A DNA stretch of 51,281 nucleotides, from contig ONLW01000020.1 of assembly GCA_900318835.1 (NCBI GenBank), positions 1 to 51,281 of the forward strand, in the 5' to 3' direction. The notes under the pieces are model-generated. The model saw only the letters and a list, made by a program, of their open reading frames with translations, made no database searches and was not told where the DNA came from. The stretch's first letter is position 1. Each line of letters opens with the position of its first letter. Origin of the DNA: an uncultured Bacteroidales bacterium. Lineage in GTDB: Bacteria; Bacteroidota; Bacteroidia; Bacteroidales; P3. Both the position numbers and the translations under genes were made by a program. Below are positions 40,336-48,762 of this stretch, in pieces.

Positions 40336-41361
40336 ATGGGACTTTTATCATTCTTCAACCGCGAAGTTGCAATGGACCTTGGCACTGCCAACTCCATCGT
40401 GATATATAACGACCAAGTCGTCATCGACGAACCAAGTATCGTTGCTTACGACCGCAACAACAACAAGATTATTGCCGTCGGCAAGGAAGCCCAGCGCATG
40501 GATGGCCGTACCGACAACAAGAACATTGAGACCGTGCGCCCGCTGCGTGGAGGTGTCATCGCCGACTTCGAGATGGCACAGCACCTCATCCGCGAACTCA
40601 TCGGCATGACCAACGTCAATCGTTCGTTCCTTCCGCCGTCGCTGCGCATGGTCATCTGCATTCCCAGTGGCATCACCAACGTCGAAGAGCGTGCAGTGCG
40701 CGAAAGCGCCGAGCAAGCCGGTGCCAAAGAGATCCGCATGATTCACGAGCCCATGGCCGCTGCTATCGGTATCGGCATTGACGTGCTGCAGCCTGAAGGC
40801 CACATGGTGGTCGACATTGGAGGTGGTACCGCCGAGATTGCCGTCATCTCCCTCGGCGGCATCGTCTGCAACAATTCTATCCGCGTGGCTGGTGACGTGT
40901 TCAACGACAACGTGGTGGACTATATGAAACGTCAGCACAACATGATTATCGGTGTACGTATGGCCGAGAAAGTGAAAATTGCCGTCGGTGCTGCCGTCAG
41001 CGAGCTTGCCGACCCGCCCGAAGACTTCCGTACCCTGGGACGCGACCTCCTCACCGGTCTGCCCAAAGAGATTTCCGTCAACTACAAGGAAATCGCCCAC
41101 GCCCTCGACCGCTCCATTGCCCAAATTGAGCAAGCCATCCTCGACACCCTCGCCGCCACGCCTCCCGAACTGGCTGCCGATATCTACAAGACCGGCATCT
41201 ACCTGGCCGGCGGTGGTGCACTGCTGCGTGGCCTCGACCAGCGCGTGAGCAGCAAGACCAAACTGCAGGTCCACATCGCCGACGACCCCCTGCGCGCAGT
41301 CGCCCGCGGTACCGGCATTGCATTGAAGAACTTCAACAAGTTCTCCTTCCTCATCCGATAA
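40336..41361 (+). CDS. mreB: Rod shape-determining protein MreB
   Basis: Actin-like ATPase that positions the cell-wall elongation machinery. 341 residues. Starts MGLLSFFNREVAMDLGTANS with the phosphate-1 motif, then RPLRGGVIADFEMA, PSGITNVEERAVRES, MVVDIGGGTAEIAVISLGG (phosphate 2) and YLAGGGALLRGLDQR (adenosine motif). Co-transcribed with purH, an arrangement seen in other Bacteroidota. Unusually a terminator follows at once; mreC, mreD, mrdA and rodA, often next in this phylum, are absent here. Confidence 0.97.
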   Translation: MGLLSFFNREVAMDLGTANSIVIYNDQVVIDEPSIVAYDRNNNKIIAVGKEAQRMDGRTDNKNIETVRPLRGGVIADFEMAQHLIRELIGMTNVNRSFLPPSLRMVICIPSGITNVEERAVRESAEQAGAKEIRMIHEPMAAAIGIGIDVLQPEGHMVVDIGGGTAEIAVISLGGIVCNNSIRVAGDVFNDNVVDYMKRQHNMIIGVRMAEKVKIAVGAAVSELADPPEDFRTLGRDLLTGLPKEISVNYKEIAHALDRSIAQIEQAILDTLAATPPELAADIYKTGIYLAGGGALLRGLDQRVSSKTKLQVHIADDPLRAVARGTGIALKNFNKFSFLIR

Positions 41362-41362
41362 G

Positions 41363-41407
41363 GAAAAAAAAGAAGAGCGCCGCCCTAATGGACGGCGCTC
41401 TTTTCTT
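41363..41407. terminator. Bidirectional terminator between mreB and dacB
   Basis: AAAAAAGAAGAGCGCCG(C)CC / GG(A)CGGCGCTCTTTTCTT stem, TAAT loop, A-run and T-run on either side. Confidence 0.92.
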
Positions 41408-41408
41408 A

Positions 41409-42857
41409 TTAATAGATAGCAACTACCTTCTGTAGAATCTTATTAAGTTTTTCTCCTGCAACGGCATTGGAGACCTCGTGTCCATTGCTAATGATAGTAA
41501 AGGCCAACCGGTCACCATTGGCGGCATCGATATATCCGGCATAGGCTTTTACGCCCTCCATGGTGCCGGTCTTCAGTCGCACCGACGTGCCGACAGGCAA
41601 CGATGCAAGGATGTTTTTGGCTGTCCCACTCTCGCCCACCTTGGCCAGCGAACGAAGGAAATCGTTGAAGAAAGATTCTTTACTAATAGCCATTAAATAG
41701 CGACACACAAAATCGGCCGTCACTCTGTTCTGCTGCGACAAACCACTGCCATCTACAACCTTGACGCCACCGACATTGAGTTTCTTTTCCTTGAAATAGT
41801 CTGTCACCACCTTGGAGCCATTGACAAAGGTACCTTTACCAAATTTCCTATAGCCAAGGTACTTGAAAATCGATTCGGCATAGACGTTGTTGCTGGTAAG
41901 GTTGGTATATTGTGCAATGGTGTAGTAGTCACTGCTGTAGTAGTCGAGCACGATGCGAAGGCTGTCAGGTTCAGTGTAGACCTGCATGGAGTTCGACGAG
42001 ATGCTGATGCCGTGGGTACGGAGATAGGAGGCAAAGAGGTCGGCACAGTGTTTGGCAGGATTCGGCAATGACCCGCGCACAGCGAAATCCTTCTTACCCT
42101 GAGGCACCGTACCGCGATAGAGACGTTCGCCAGTGGTAGGGCTACCATAGATAGTCACATTGTCTCCCGACCCTTCAGGACCTGTGGTCACCTCGCAAAC
42201 ACCCGTAACATTGATATTCTTCGGCGAAACCCTAACACTTGACGCTGGATAACCTAGCTTGGTGCTCGGGTTGAAGTAGACAAAATACATATTCTCGTGA
42301 AAGTTGAGGCCACTGACACCGGCAGCGTAGTAGTTGCCAACGTCACCCCATGTCCAACTGTCGTGCAAGGGCTGTTCGTCGAAAACACCCACATGGTAGC
42401 AGATGCGTCCGTCAACACGGCGGATTCCTTTCTTCTTCAAGGCTCTGGTCCAACCATCGAAGAGCGAGTCGGGAGTTGTCTGCCTGTAGCGGTAGGAGCC
42501 CAGCATCGGGTCGCCGCCACCGATAAGGTAGATGTTGCCATGAAGCACTCCGTCGCGGTCGATGGTACCACGGATGCCCACCTGCGTGGTAAAACGAAAA
42601 TCGCTTCCCAAACGGGCAAAACCCACGCCGGTAGTGAAAAGCTTGACCACCGATCCCGGAGTCATAGACAACTGCGAGTTATAACTGTAGACCTCATGTC
42701 CTTTGGTTATATTGTAAACACTCACTGCAAGCATGCCATGCTGCATGCCGGTCTCGCGATGCACACCGAGAATTGTCTTTTCAAGGTCGGCCACATGCTG
42801 GGCGCCGACGCCGAAGGTTGCCAGCAAAGCAAATGTCAAAAAACACAATCGTTTCAT
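41409..42857 (-). CDS. dacB: D-alanyl-D-alanine carboxypeptidase/endopeptidase (PBP4 type)
   Basis: Periplasmic serine peptidase (S13) that trims or cuts peptidoglycan cross-links. 482 residues. Signal peptide (1-19), SxxK motif MTPGSVVKLF (Ser69, Lys72), SxN motif in TNLTSNNVYAESI, and KTG motif RLKTGTMEGVKAY. DacB has its own inserted domains between motifs, in agreement with the length. Upstream of yihA? It lies downstream of yihA in the same direction with 2 bases between, so the two are co-transcribed. Confidence 0.95.
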   Translation of the reverse strand: MKRLCFLTFALLATFGVGAQHVADLEKTILGVHRETGMQHGMLAVSVYNITKGHEVYSYNSQLSMTPGSVVKLFTTGVGFARLGSDFRFTTQVGIRGTIDRDGVLHGNIYLIGGGDPMLGSYRYRQTTPDSLFDGWTRALKKKGIRRVDGRICYHVGVFDEQPLHDSWTWGDVGNYYAAGVSGLNFHENMYFVYFNPSTKLGYPASSVRVSPKNINVTGVCEVTTGPEGSGDNVTIYGSPTTGERLYRGTVPQGKKDFAVRGSLPNPAKHCADLFASYLRTHGISISSNSMQVYTEPDSLRIVLDYYSSDYYTIAQYTNLTSNNVYAESIFKYLGYRKFGKGTFVNGSKVVTDYFKEKKLNVGGVKVVDGSGLSQQNRVTADFVCRYLMAISKESFFNDFLRSLAKVGESGTAKNILASLPVGTSVRLKTGTMEGVKAYAGYIDAANGDRLAFTIISNGHEVSNAVAGEKLNKILQKVVAIY

Positions 42858-42859
42858 AG

Positions 42860-43459
42860 TTATTTTAGTGTTTCGTTAATACTCTCAATATTATCGAGCA
42901 GGGCGTCGCGACCCATGCCCGTGAGCGACGACGTGAGGAACATCGGCGGCAATTCTTCCCACATTTCCGACAATTCCTTCTTCATGGCCTTGATGTTGGC
43001 CTGCACCTCGCGCTGGCTTTCCTTGTCGCTTTTGGTGAAGACGATGGATAGCGGCACGCCGTGGGTACCAAGGAAAGTGATAAACTCAAGGTCAATCTTC
43101 TGCGGCGGGATACGGCTGTCAATGAGCACATAGACATTAGTCAGCGCCTCGCGATGGAGGAAATAGTCGCGCATCATGGTGCTCCATTTCTCACGCGAGG
43201 TACGCGAAGTGCGTGCATAGCCATAACCAGGAAGGTCGACCAGATACCACTCGTTATTGATCAGGAAATGATTGATAAGTTGCGTCTTTCCAGGGCGTCC
43301 CGAAGTCTTGGCCAGCCCCTTGACACCCGTCAGCATGTTGATGAGCGACGACTTGCCGACATTGCTCCTGCCGATGAAGGCATACTCCGGTCGGCCGTCC
43401 GAGGGGCACTTCTTGTAGTTGGGACTACTGATGCTGAACACTGCACTACTTATCTTCAT
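42860..43459 (-). CDS. yihA: Ribosome biogenesis GTP-binding protein YihA/YsxC (EngB)
   Basis: Essential GTPase for assembly of the large ribosomal subunit. 199 residues. G1 [17 protein letters not shown]2 region [17 protein letters not shown]3 [11 protein letters not shown]4 IVFTKSDK and G5-like [10 protein letters not shown]. Between glsB (6 bases upstream) and dacB (2 bases downstream); all run on the minus strand as one probable operon glsA-glsB-yihA-dacB. Confidence 0.96.
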   Translation of the reverse strand: MKISSAVFSISSPNYKKCPSDGRPEYAFIGRSNVGKSSLINMLTGVKGLAKTSGRPGKTQLINHFLINNEWYLVDLPGYGYARTSRTSREKWSTMMRDYFLHREALTNVYVLIDSRIPPQKIDLEFITFLGTHGVPLSIVFTKSDKESQREVQANIKAMKKELSEMWEELPPMFLTSSLTGMGRDALLDNIESINETLK

Positions 43460-43465
43460 CTCCTG

Positions 43466-44587
43466 CTATTTTCGATTGGCGCGTTTAATCTTCCTTAACT
43501 CTTGCTTGAGTTCCGTCTGCTTCTTTTTCAACGACTTAAGCTCTTTCATGGCCTCCAGTTCCTCCACACTGCGATGCTTCCACCACGGCAACAGCTTCAT
43601 ATTGATGCCAAACAGGCGACGGCGGTCGAGCTTCAGGTTACGATGCTGGTAGCTGTCGATGTAGCGTTTGTGCTTATCCGGATACAAGTCGCTGAGGGTG
43701 ATAAGGATACCCGTGTCGGTAGTGCCTGTCAGGTGGTGGTTGGGGCAGGTTCCGAACGAGCGCATGGACGGCGTGAGGTTCATATAGGCATTGATGAGCG
43801 GTGGCACCGTGCATCCGCGGTCTCGCACCGCGTGAAGGAGTATCTGATAGTCTTCCTTATAGTTACGTCCGTTGAAAAGCTGCACCAGCTCGTTGTAGTC
43901 ACTCTCGATGCTTATTTTCTCATAGGGCCACACCAGGCCGTCGCGGTCGGGGAAATGCTTCTGGTAGAAGAAGAGAATCAAGTCACGCGCCTTCTTGTCG
44001 AGGTCACCATACATGGTAATCTTACCAAAGAAATAGCGCGTTTCGGGAATCTCAAGTATCAGGCATCCAAGACCATCCCACAGATTGTCAAGACTATAGA
44101 GACCCTTGCGAAGGTTGTTGCTGGGCTGATAGGCTGGCTGCACAAAAGCACGGCCAAGCTCAACAGTATAGGGTAGATAATCGTTGATGAAGGTTTCGCT
44201 GAACTGGTATTGGTCGGCTGTCGGGGTGACAATGGAACCATCCTCGCGGCGCAGCATGTTGGTGCCGTGGATAAAACGGTAGGCACCCACAATTTCCTCA
44301 TCCTCAGGACTCCACACAAACAACTGCTTGCAGCAGTAGGGGTCGTCCATCGTGTCGTATTGGTCGATGTCGACTTCCTTGCCGGTACCACCGCCGTCAA
44401 CAGCGAAACTCAGCTCGCGCAAACGGCCAATTTCGCGCATAATATTGGGCGAAAGGTGGGCCGTGGTGACATATATCTCCTTGTTGCCAAAGTTGCTCTT
44501 GCGCAAGAAGTGCTTTTGCTTCAGCTCCCTCTTGATCAACTCGCGGTCAACGGGCGGCGCAATGTAGCTCAGGTCAATTTCATTCAT
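43466..44587 (-). CDS. glsB: Glycine N-acyltransferase-like protein (GlsB)
   Basis: 373 residues, GNAT-like. Contains RELSFAVDGGGTGKEVDIDQ, KQLFVWSPEDEEIVGAYRF, VELGRAFVQPAYQPS and LWDGLGCLIL, the acyl-ACP-dependent N-acyltransferase pattern of the hemolysin-like/OlsB group. In Bacteroides thetaiotaomicron GlsB makes monoacylated glycine and GlsA adds the second acyl chain, giving glycine lipids. The neighbouring gene has the expected O-acyltransferase type and overlaps by 4 bases, which supports the assignment; OlsB-type use of ornithine cannot be excluded from sequence alone. The charged C-terminal coil (MKELKSLKKKQTELKQELRK in part) is typical of the Bacteroidota form. Confidence 0.8.
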   Translation of the reverse strand: MNEIDLSYIAPPVDRELIKRELKQKHFLRKSNFGNKEIYVTTAHLSPNIMREIGRLRELSFAVDGGGTGKEVDIDQYDTMDDPYCCKQLFVWSPEDEEIVGAYRFIHGTNMLRREDGSIVTPTADQYQFSETFINDYLPYTVELGRAFVQPAYQPSNNLRKGLYSLDNLWDGLGCLILEIPETRYFFGKITMYGDLDKKARDLILFFYQKHFPDRDGLVWPYEKISIESDYNELVQLFNGRNYKEDYQILLHAVRDRGCTVPPLINAYMNLTPSMRSFGTCPNHHLTGTTDTGILITLSDLYPDKHKRYIDSYQHRNLKLDRRRLFGINMKLLPWWKHRSVEELEAMKELKSLKKKQTELKQELRKIKRANRK

Positions 44588-45432
44588 ATCTCGAAATCTG
44601 CGTTAGGGTTCATTTTTAGCTTATACACATGCTCGCGCAACAAAGCTGCCCACTCGGCAGGCGTGTGGCGCTGGTCGAAAGTCTGCCACGGGACGAGCTT
44701 GCCGAAGGTGATGCTGAAAGTTTTGCCACGCTGGGCGAACATCTCGGCCGGCAGCATCGCCATCTCGAACGAGAATTTGATTCCCAGCCGCTTACGAATA
44801 TTCGCCACCGTATAAAAGATGTTGCGGTTGCAAGCATCGGTGTAGACAGGAACGACGTCGCGATGGTATTTTACAGCCTTCTTGACAAAAGTAGGATGCC
44901 ACTCTAGGTCCTTGATGACACCTCCCTGACGACGCGAGGCGGCTCCCGAAGGGTAATAGAGCAGGATATTGTCGCCCGCAAAAGCCTCCTCGAGGTTAGC
45001 CAACGTCTTAGTTCTGTTCACCTTGTTGATAGGAACAAACAGTTCGCGCAAGCCCGGCAGGTAGAGCAGGAAGTCGGTCACCGGGAAAACAATGTCCTTC
45101 CTCTTCCTTCCCACGGCTCCCATCAGAGCCAAACCATCAGGGCCTCCCAGCGGGTGGTTGCCCACCACCATGGGATGGCCGTCGGCTGGCAGGTTATCCA
45201 AACCGTTTACTTTCACCTCAATGCCAAGGTTCCAAGGCTCCTTGCCTTCGGTGAATCCGTAGACAAAATCGAGGCCGAACAGGTCGCGGTCCTTATAAAT
45301 AGTCTCATTGATCTCGTCGACATGCAGCAACCGCTCGCCCCATTTCAACACAAAATGAGGAACCTTGACACCTTTGTCGGCAAGAATTTTCTGCAAGTCT
45401 ATGTGCTTTTCCGTGATAACTACCTGTTCCAT
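44584..45432 (-). CDS. glsA: Glycine-lipid O-acyltransferase-like protein (GlsA)
   Basis: 282 residues from ATG 45432. LPLAT fold: VVGNHPLGGPDGLALMG (acyltransferase His and Asp), VPINKVNRTK, LLYYPSGAASRRQGGVIKD and VPVYTDACNRN. In Bacteroides the neighbour of the glycine N-acyltransferase is this O-acyltransferase. ATG 45432 is chosen because the -7 box (45461-45468) lies inside the only upstream extension. The gene ends 4 bases into glsB, so translation is coupled. First gene of the probable operon glsA-glsB-yihA-dacB. Confidence 0.8.
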   Translation of the reverse strand: MEQVVITEKHIDLQKILADKGVKVPHFVLKWGERLLHVDEINETIYKDRDLFGLDFVYGFTEGKEPWNLGIEVKVNGLDNLPADGHPMVVGNHPLGGPDGLALMGAVGRKRKDIVFPVTDFLLYLPGLRELFVPINKVNRTKTLANLEEAFAGDNILLYYPSGAASRRQGGVIKDLEWHPTFVKKAVKYHRDVVPVYTDACNRNIFYTVANIRKRLGIKFSFEMAMLPAEMFAQRGKTFSITFGKLVPWQTFDQRHTPAEWAALLREHVYKLKMNPNADFEI

Positions 45433-45460
45433 CCGTGGTTCATCGTTACTATTCAAACTG

Positions 45461-45468
45461 CAAAGATA
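45461..45468 (-). promoter_or_regulatory. -7 box of the glsA operon
   Basis: Complement of CAAAGATA reads TATCTTTG, 29 bases before the chosen glsA start; it decides the start codon. Confidence 0.75.
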
Positions 45469-45599
45469 CAACTTTTTTTTAATATAAGAACAACATTTTC
45501 GACATTTAGCTCCTAATAGAGAAATTTTAACTTAAAAGACCGTTAAACTCCACCTTGAGAACGCCTCAAAACAGACAAAATCTCGCTTAAGCGTAACTA

Positions 45600-45680
45600 G
45601 CTGACAACCACCTATCAACTCCATACCAACTCCTAACCAACTCCTACCATGGTAGGTGATGATAGGGTGATGGTAGGGCA
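45600..45680. repeat. Palindromic repeat family, copy 5
   Basis: GACAACCACCTATCAACTCC, CCAACTCCTAACCAACTCC and the core CTACCATGGTAGG (45644-45658); the right arm is diverged (TGATGATAGGGTGATGGTAGG). Between divergent glsA and cstA. Confidence 0.85.
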
Positions 45681-45689
45681 ATGTCCGCA

Positions 45690-45745
45690 TGTTTACCCCT
45701 ACCCCCTACCTGCAGGGAGGGGTACCCGAAGGACTGGGTGGGGGA
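45690..45745. repeat. GC-rich CCCCTACC/GGGAGGGG block
   Basis: CCCCTACCCCCTACCTGCAG followed by GGGAGGGGTACCCGAAGG and GGGTGGGGG. Related to the block at 36290-36415 and, as there, directly next to a palindromic repeat. Confidence 0.55.
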
Positions 45746-45776
45746 AAAAAGATTTGGCCACTTTGTAAAAAAGTCG

Positions 45777-45784
45777 TACTTTTG
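45777..45784 (+). promoter_or_regulatory. -7 box of cstA
   Basis: TACTTTTG with a TTTG at 45761-45764 upstream; 25 bases before the chosen start. Confidence 0.7.
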
Positions 45785-45809
45785 CAACGTTTTTTTAGAT
45801 ATAGAATTT

Positions 45810-47282
45810 ATGATTACATTTATCATTTTAGTCATTTTGCTACTACTTGGCTATTGGCTCTATTCCAAGCTAATAGAGCGCATCATAGGGGTCGACCCAC
45901 AACGCGTCACACCTGCCGTGGAGCACCCCGATGGAGTCGACTATGTGCCGATGAAACCCTGGCGCATCTTCCTCATCCAGTTCCTCAACATCGCCGGTGT
46001 GGGCCCGATTATCGGTGCCGTGATGGGTGCCCAGTTCGGCACAGCGTCATTCCTGTGGATTGTCTTCGGTTGCATCTTTGCCGGTGCCGTGCACGACTTC
46101 ATTGCCGGATTCATCTCCCTCCGTCAGGACGGCGCCTCGCTGCCCGAAATCCACGGCAAGTATCTGGGCAACGGCATGAAGCAGTTCATGCGTGGCTTCA
46201 CCGTGGTACTGATGATTCTCGTCGGTGCCGTGTTCGTCAACACCCCCGCCACGCTGCTCACGCAGGACATCTTCGTCCCCGAAGGACTGAGAGGTCTGGA
46301 CCACAGCGTGATACAATACTTCTGGGTTATCCTCATCTTCGTCTACTACCTGCTTGCCACCATGCTGCCTATCGATAAAGTTATTGGCAAGATATACCCT
46401 ATCTTCGGCATCCTGCTGCTAGCCATGGCAGTGGCGCTGGTGGTGGCTTTTGTGGTCTACGGTGTGCCGCTGCGTGAGGTGTGGGAAGGCTTGGAAAACG
46501 CTCATCCCCAGGCCGAAACCAACCCCATCTTCCCCATGATGTTCATCTCCATCGCCTGCGGCGCCATCAGCGGTTTCCATGCCACACAGTCGCCTTTGAT
46601 GGCCCGCTGCATGGTCAATGAAAAACAGGCCCGTCCCATCTTCTACGGTGCCATGATTGCCGAGGGCATTGTGGCCCTCATCTGGGCTGCTGCCGCCGCC
46701 TATTTCTTCCACGATCACCCCGAGATCTGCTTCGGCAAGAGCGGTGCCGCTATGGTGGGGGTGATTGCAAATGAATGGTTCCCAAGCATCATCGCTTTCA
46801 TCACCATCCTCGGCGTGGTCTCCGCCGCCGTCACCAGCGGCGACACGGCCCTGCGCTCGGCGCGCCTCATCGTGGCCGACTTTATGCATGTGGACCAGAA
46901 ACCTATCCTGAAGCGCCTCTATGTGGCTCTTCCCGTGTTTGTTATGGCCGCCGCACTGCTAGTCTTCTCGCTGGTCAATCCCGCGGGCTTCGACTACATC
47001 TGGCGCTACTTCTCGTGGGCCAACCAGGTGCTCGCCATGGTCACACTGTGGGCCGTTACCGTGTTCCTCAGCAAGCTCAAGCCCGGCACCTGCTGGTACT
47101 GGATCACGCTGGTGCCCGCCCTCTTCATGAGCATGGTAACCATCAGCTTCCTCTTCGTGGCGCAGAAGGAAGGTCTCGGCTCGGTCCTCCCCCACCCTGT
47201 GGGCTACTCCATCGCCGCCGCCATCACCCTCGCCCTCGGCGTCTTATTCTTCATTAAAACGAAGAAAAACACAATAAAATAA
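45810..47282 (+). CDS. Carbon starvation protein CstA family transporter
   Basis: Inner-membrane peptide/pyruvate transporter family. 490 residues from ATG 45810; a longer frame from 45681 would start before the promoter and is rejected. Contains IERIIGVDPQRVTPA, FLIQFLNIAGVGPIIGAVMG, AGAVHDFIAGFISLRQDGAS, SGFHATQSPLMARCM and VSAAVTSGDTALRSARLIVAD, all CstA signatures, and about 13 membrane segments. It is shorter than E. coli CstA (about 700) and matches the compact form common in Bacteroidota. The substrate (peptides or pyruvate) cannot be read from sequence. Confidence 0.92.
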   Translation: MITFIILVILLLLGYWLYSKLIERIIGVDPQRVTPAVEHPDGVDYVPMKPWRIFLIQFLNIAGVGPIIGAVMGAQFGTASFLWIVFGCIFAGAVHDFIAGFISLRQDGASLPEIHGKYLGNGMKQFMRGFTVVLMILVGAVFVNTPATLLTQDIFVPEGLRGLDHSVIQYFWVILIFVYYLLATMLPIDKVIGKIYPIFGILLLAMAVALVVAFVVYGVPLREVWEGLENAHPQAETNPIFPMMFISIACGAISGFHATQSPLMARCMVNEKQARPIFYGAMIAEGIVALIWAAAAAYFFHDHPEICFGKSGAAMVGVIANEWFPSIIAFITILGVVSAAVTSGDTALRSARLIVADFMHVDQKPILKRLYVALPVFVMAAALLVFSLVNPAGFDYIWRYFSWANQVLAMVTLWAVTVFLSKLKPGTCWYWITLVPALFMSMVTISFLFVAQKEGLGSVLPHPVGYSIAAAITLALGVLFFIKTKKNTIK

Positions 47283-47313
47283 CCTTTTTGCCGTTCATTT
47301 TCGGAAAAAGTTG

Positions 47314-47321
47314 TATCTTTG
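47314..47321 (+). promoter_or_regulatory. -7 box of the 47343 gene
   Basis: TATCTTTG, with GCCGTTCATTTTCGG upstream; 21 bases before the start, so the leader is short. Confidence 0.75.
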
Positions 47322-47342
47322 CATTTTGAAAACATTGAAAAA

Positions 47343-48173
47343 ATGAAAAAAAATATCGCACTCATGCTGGCCCTACTCGTTGCAGGAACGGCCTTCGCCG
47401 CCGGGCATAAACCCCGCAAGAATTCGCGTACCGAGATGGGAATCCACGGCAACGCCCTCTATGTGATTGAGTATACCTACAACCTGCACAGCGGCGCCGA
47501 CGGTGGCCGCCAGCTCATCTGCATCGACAGCATCACTTTCGACAAGCGCGGCAATTTCGCCGACAAGTTCCGCACCAAAGCCAACGACTACACTTGGTAC
47601 AGCTACTTCTTCGACGTCAACGGCTATAGCCTTGGCTGGAACGAATACAACAAGGAGAAGATGCTCACCGGCCGCACCGCCTACCTCAACGACAAAGACG
47701 GCAACCGCGTAGAGCGCACCGTCTACTTGGGCAACCAGATGACCAAGAAGGAGAGCAGCAAGTATATCAGCGGCCTGATGATGGAGGAGCAGAGCTTCGA
47801 CCAGGACGGCCAGATGACCGAACTGCGCAAATACAAATACGACCAAAAGGGTAACTGCACCGAGATTGAGTTCTACAACCGTGACGGCGACCTCATGCAG
47901 CACTACCTGTACAAATACGACGCCCGTGGCAACCGCATCGAGTGGCGCTTCTACGACGCCGACGAGTTCCTCTCGGCCCTGACGACCTACTACTACGACG
48001 ACCACGACAACCTCATCGAGGTGAGCTCGTTCAACTACGATGAGCACCTCAACTGGAAGCACAGCTACGTCTACGAGTACGACGAAGACGACAACTGGGT
48101 CCGCCAGACCATCTACCGCAACAACGTGCCCTACCAGGTCATCGAGCGCGAGATCGCCTTCCCGGCGAACTGA
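47343..48173 (+). CDS. Secreted Tyr/Asp-rich repeat protein
   Basis: 276 residues. A signal peptide (IALMLALLVAGTAFA) is followed by repeats of about 23 residues with Y-x-Y-D-x-x-G-N-x-x-E (for example KYKYDQKGNCTEIEFYN, KYDARGNRIEWRFYD, YYDDHDNLIEVSSFN), like RHS/YD repeats but short and without the large RHS core. Such repeats form beta-rich solenoids at the cell surface. No sorting domain, so location is periplasm or outer surface. ATG 47343 is chosen after the promoter. Followed after 5 bases by the DUF4160 gene. Confidence 0.75.
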   Translation: MKKNIALMLALLVAGTAFAAGHKPRKNSRTEMGIHGNALYVIEYTYNLHSGADGGRQLICIDSITFDKRGNFADKFRTKANDYTWYSYFFDVNGYSLGWNEYNKEKMLTGRTAYLNDKDGNRVERTVYLGNQMTKKESSKYISGLMMEEQSFDQDGQMTELRKYKYDQKGNCTEIEFYNRDGDLMQHYLYKYDARGNRIEWRFYDADEFLSALTTYYYDDHDNLIEVSSFNYDEHLNWKHSYVYEYDEDDNWVRQTIYRNNVPYQVIEREIAFPAN

Positions 48174-48178
48174 TTGAT

Positions 48179-48415
48179 ATGCCTACCGTATTCAAGATAT
48201 TCAACTTCCGGTTCATGTTCTACTCCAGTGACCATGAACCGGTGCATATTCATATTGAACGAGGTGGGTGCGAGGCGAAGTTTAACGTCCAACCAATTGA
48301 ATTGGTTTACAACCATGGTTTCAAGCCGCATGAGTTGTCGCTTATCAAATCGCTGGTGGAGGAGAACGCCGATGTGATTGCGGAGCGGTGGCAGGAATTC
48401 TTCAAGAACAAGTAA
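48179..48415 (+). CDS. DUF4160 protein
   Basis: 78 residues. MPTVFKIFNFRFMFYSSDH, EPVHIHIERGG, FNVQPIELVYNHGFKPHEL and IAERWQEFF are the signature of DUF4160, including the H-x-H motif. These small proteins are always found with a DUF2442 partner, and the pair looks like a toxin-antitoxin or similar addiction unit, though this has not been shown to my knowledge. Its stop overlaps the DUF2442 start by one base (TAATG). Confidence 0.92.
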   Translation: MPTVFKIFNFRFMFYSSDHEPVHIHIERGGCEAKFNVQPIELVYNHGFKPHELSLIKSLVEENADVIAERWQEFFKNK

Positions 48416-48762
48416 TGGCAGATAAGAAGCAAATAGCACGAGTTTGGGTAGACGACCACGCCGTCTATGCCGAGACCAAGGACGGTCTGCGGGCTAGTTA
48501 CGCGTTTGCCCAATGGCCTCGTCTGCGCAATGCCACTGATGCCCAACGCCGTGATTTCTATCTCTCTTATCATGGCATACACTGGCCACAGATTGACGAA
48601 GACCTAAACTTCGAGGGTATGTTCTACGACGCAGGCCTCTGTGATATTACCCCTACGGAAGACGCCGTGTACTACCTTACACCTTACACTACCGAAGAAG
48701 ACCCCCTACCTACCGCAGCGGAAGAGCCTGTGGAGTACGGGGAGAAATTATCATTCCCATGA
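48415..48762 (+). CDS. DUF2442 protein
   Basis: 115 residues from ATG 48415. VWVDDHAVYAETKDGLRASY, FAQWPRLRNATDAQRRDFYL and HGIHWPQIDEDLNFEGMF (IHWPxxDEDLSxEGM pattern) define DUF2442. The C-terminal 25 residues are extra and acidic/Pro-rich. It partners DUF4160 upstream and overlaps the next gene by 4 bases (ATGA), so the three genes form one translationally coupled unit. Confidence 0.92.
   Translation: MADKKQIARVWVDDHAVYAETKDGLRASYAFAQWPRLRNATDAQRRDFYLSYHGIHWPQIDEDLNFEGMFYDAGLCDITPTEDAVYYLTPYTTEEDPLPTAAEEPVEYGEKLSFP

Noticed and set aside
45681-45809. N-terminal extension of the CstA gene
   Set aside because: It would start upstream of the promoter -7 box and inside repeat sequence; ATG 45810 starts the first membrane segment.
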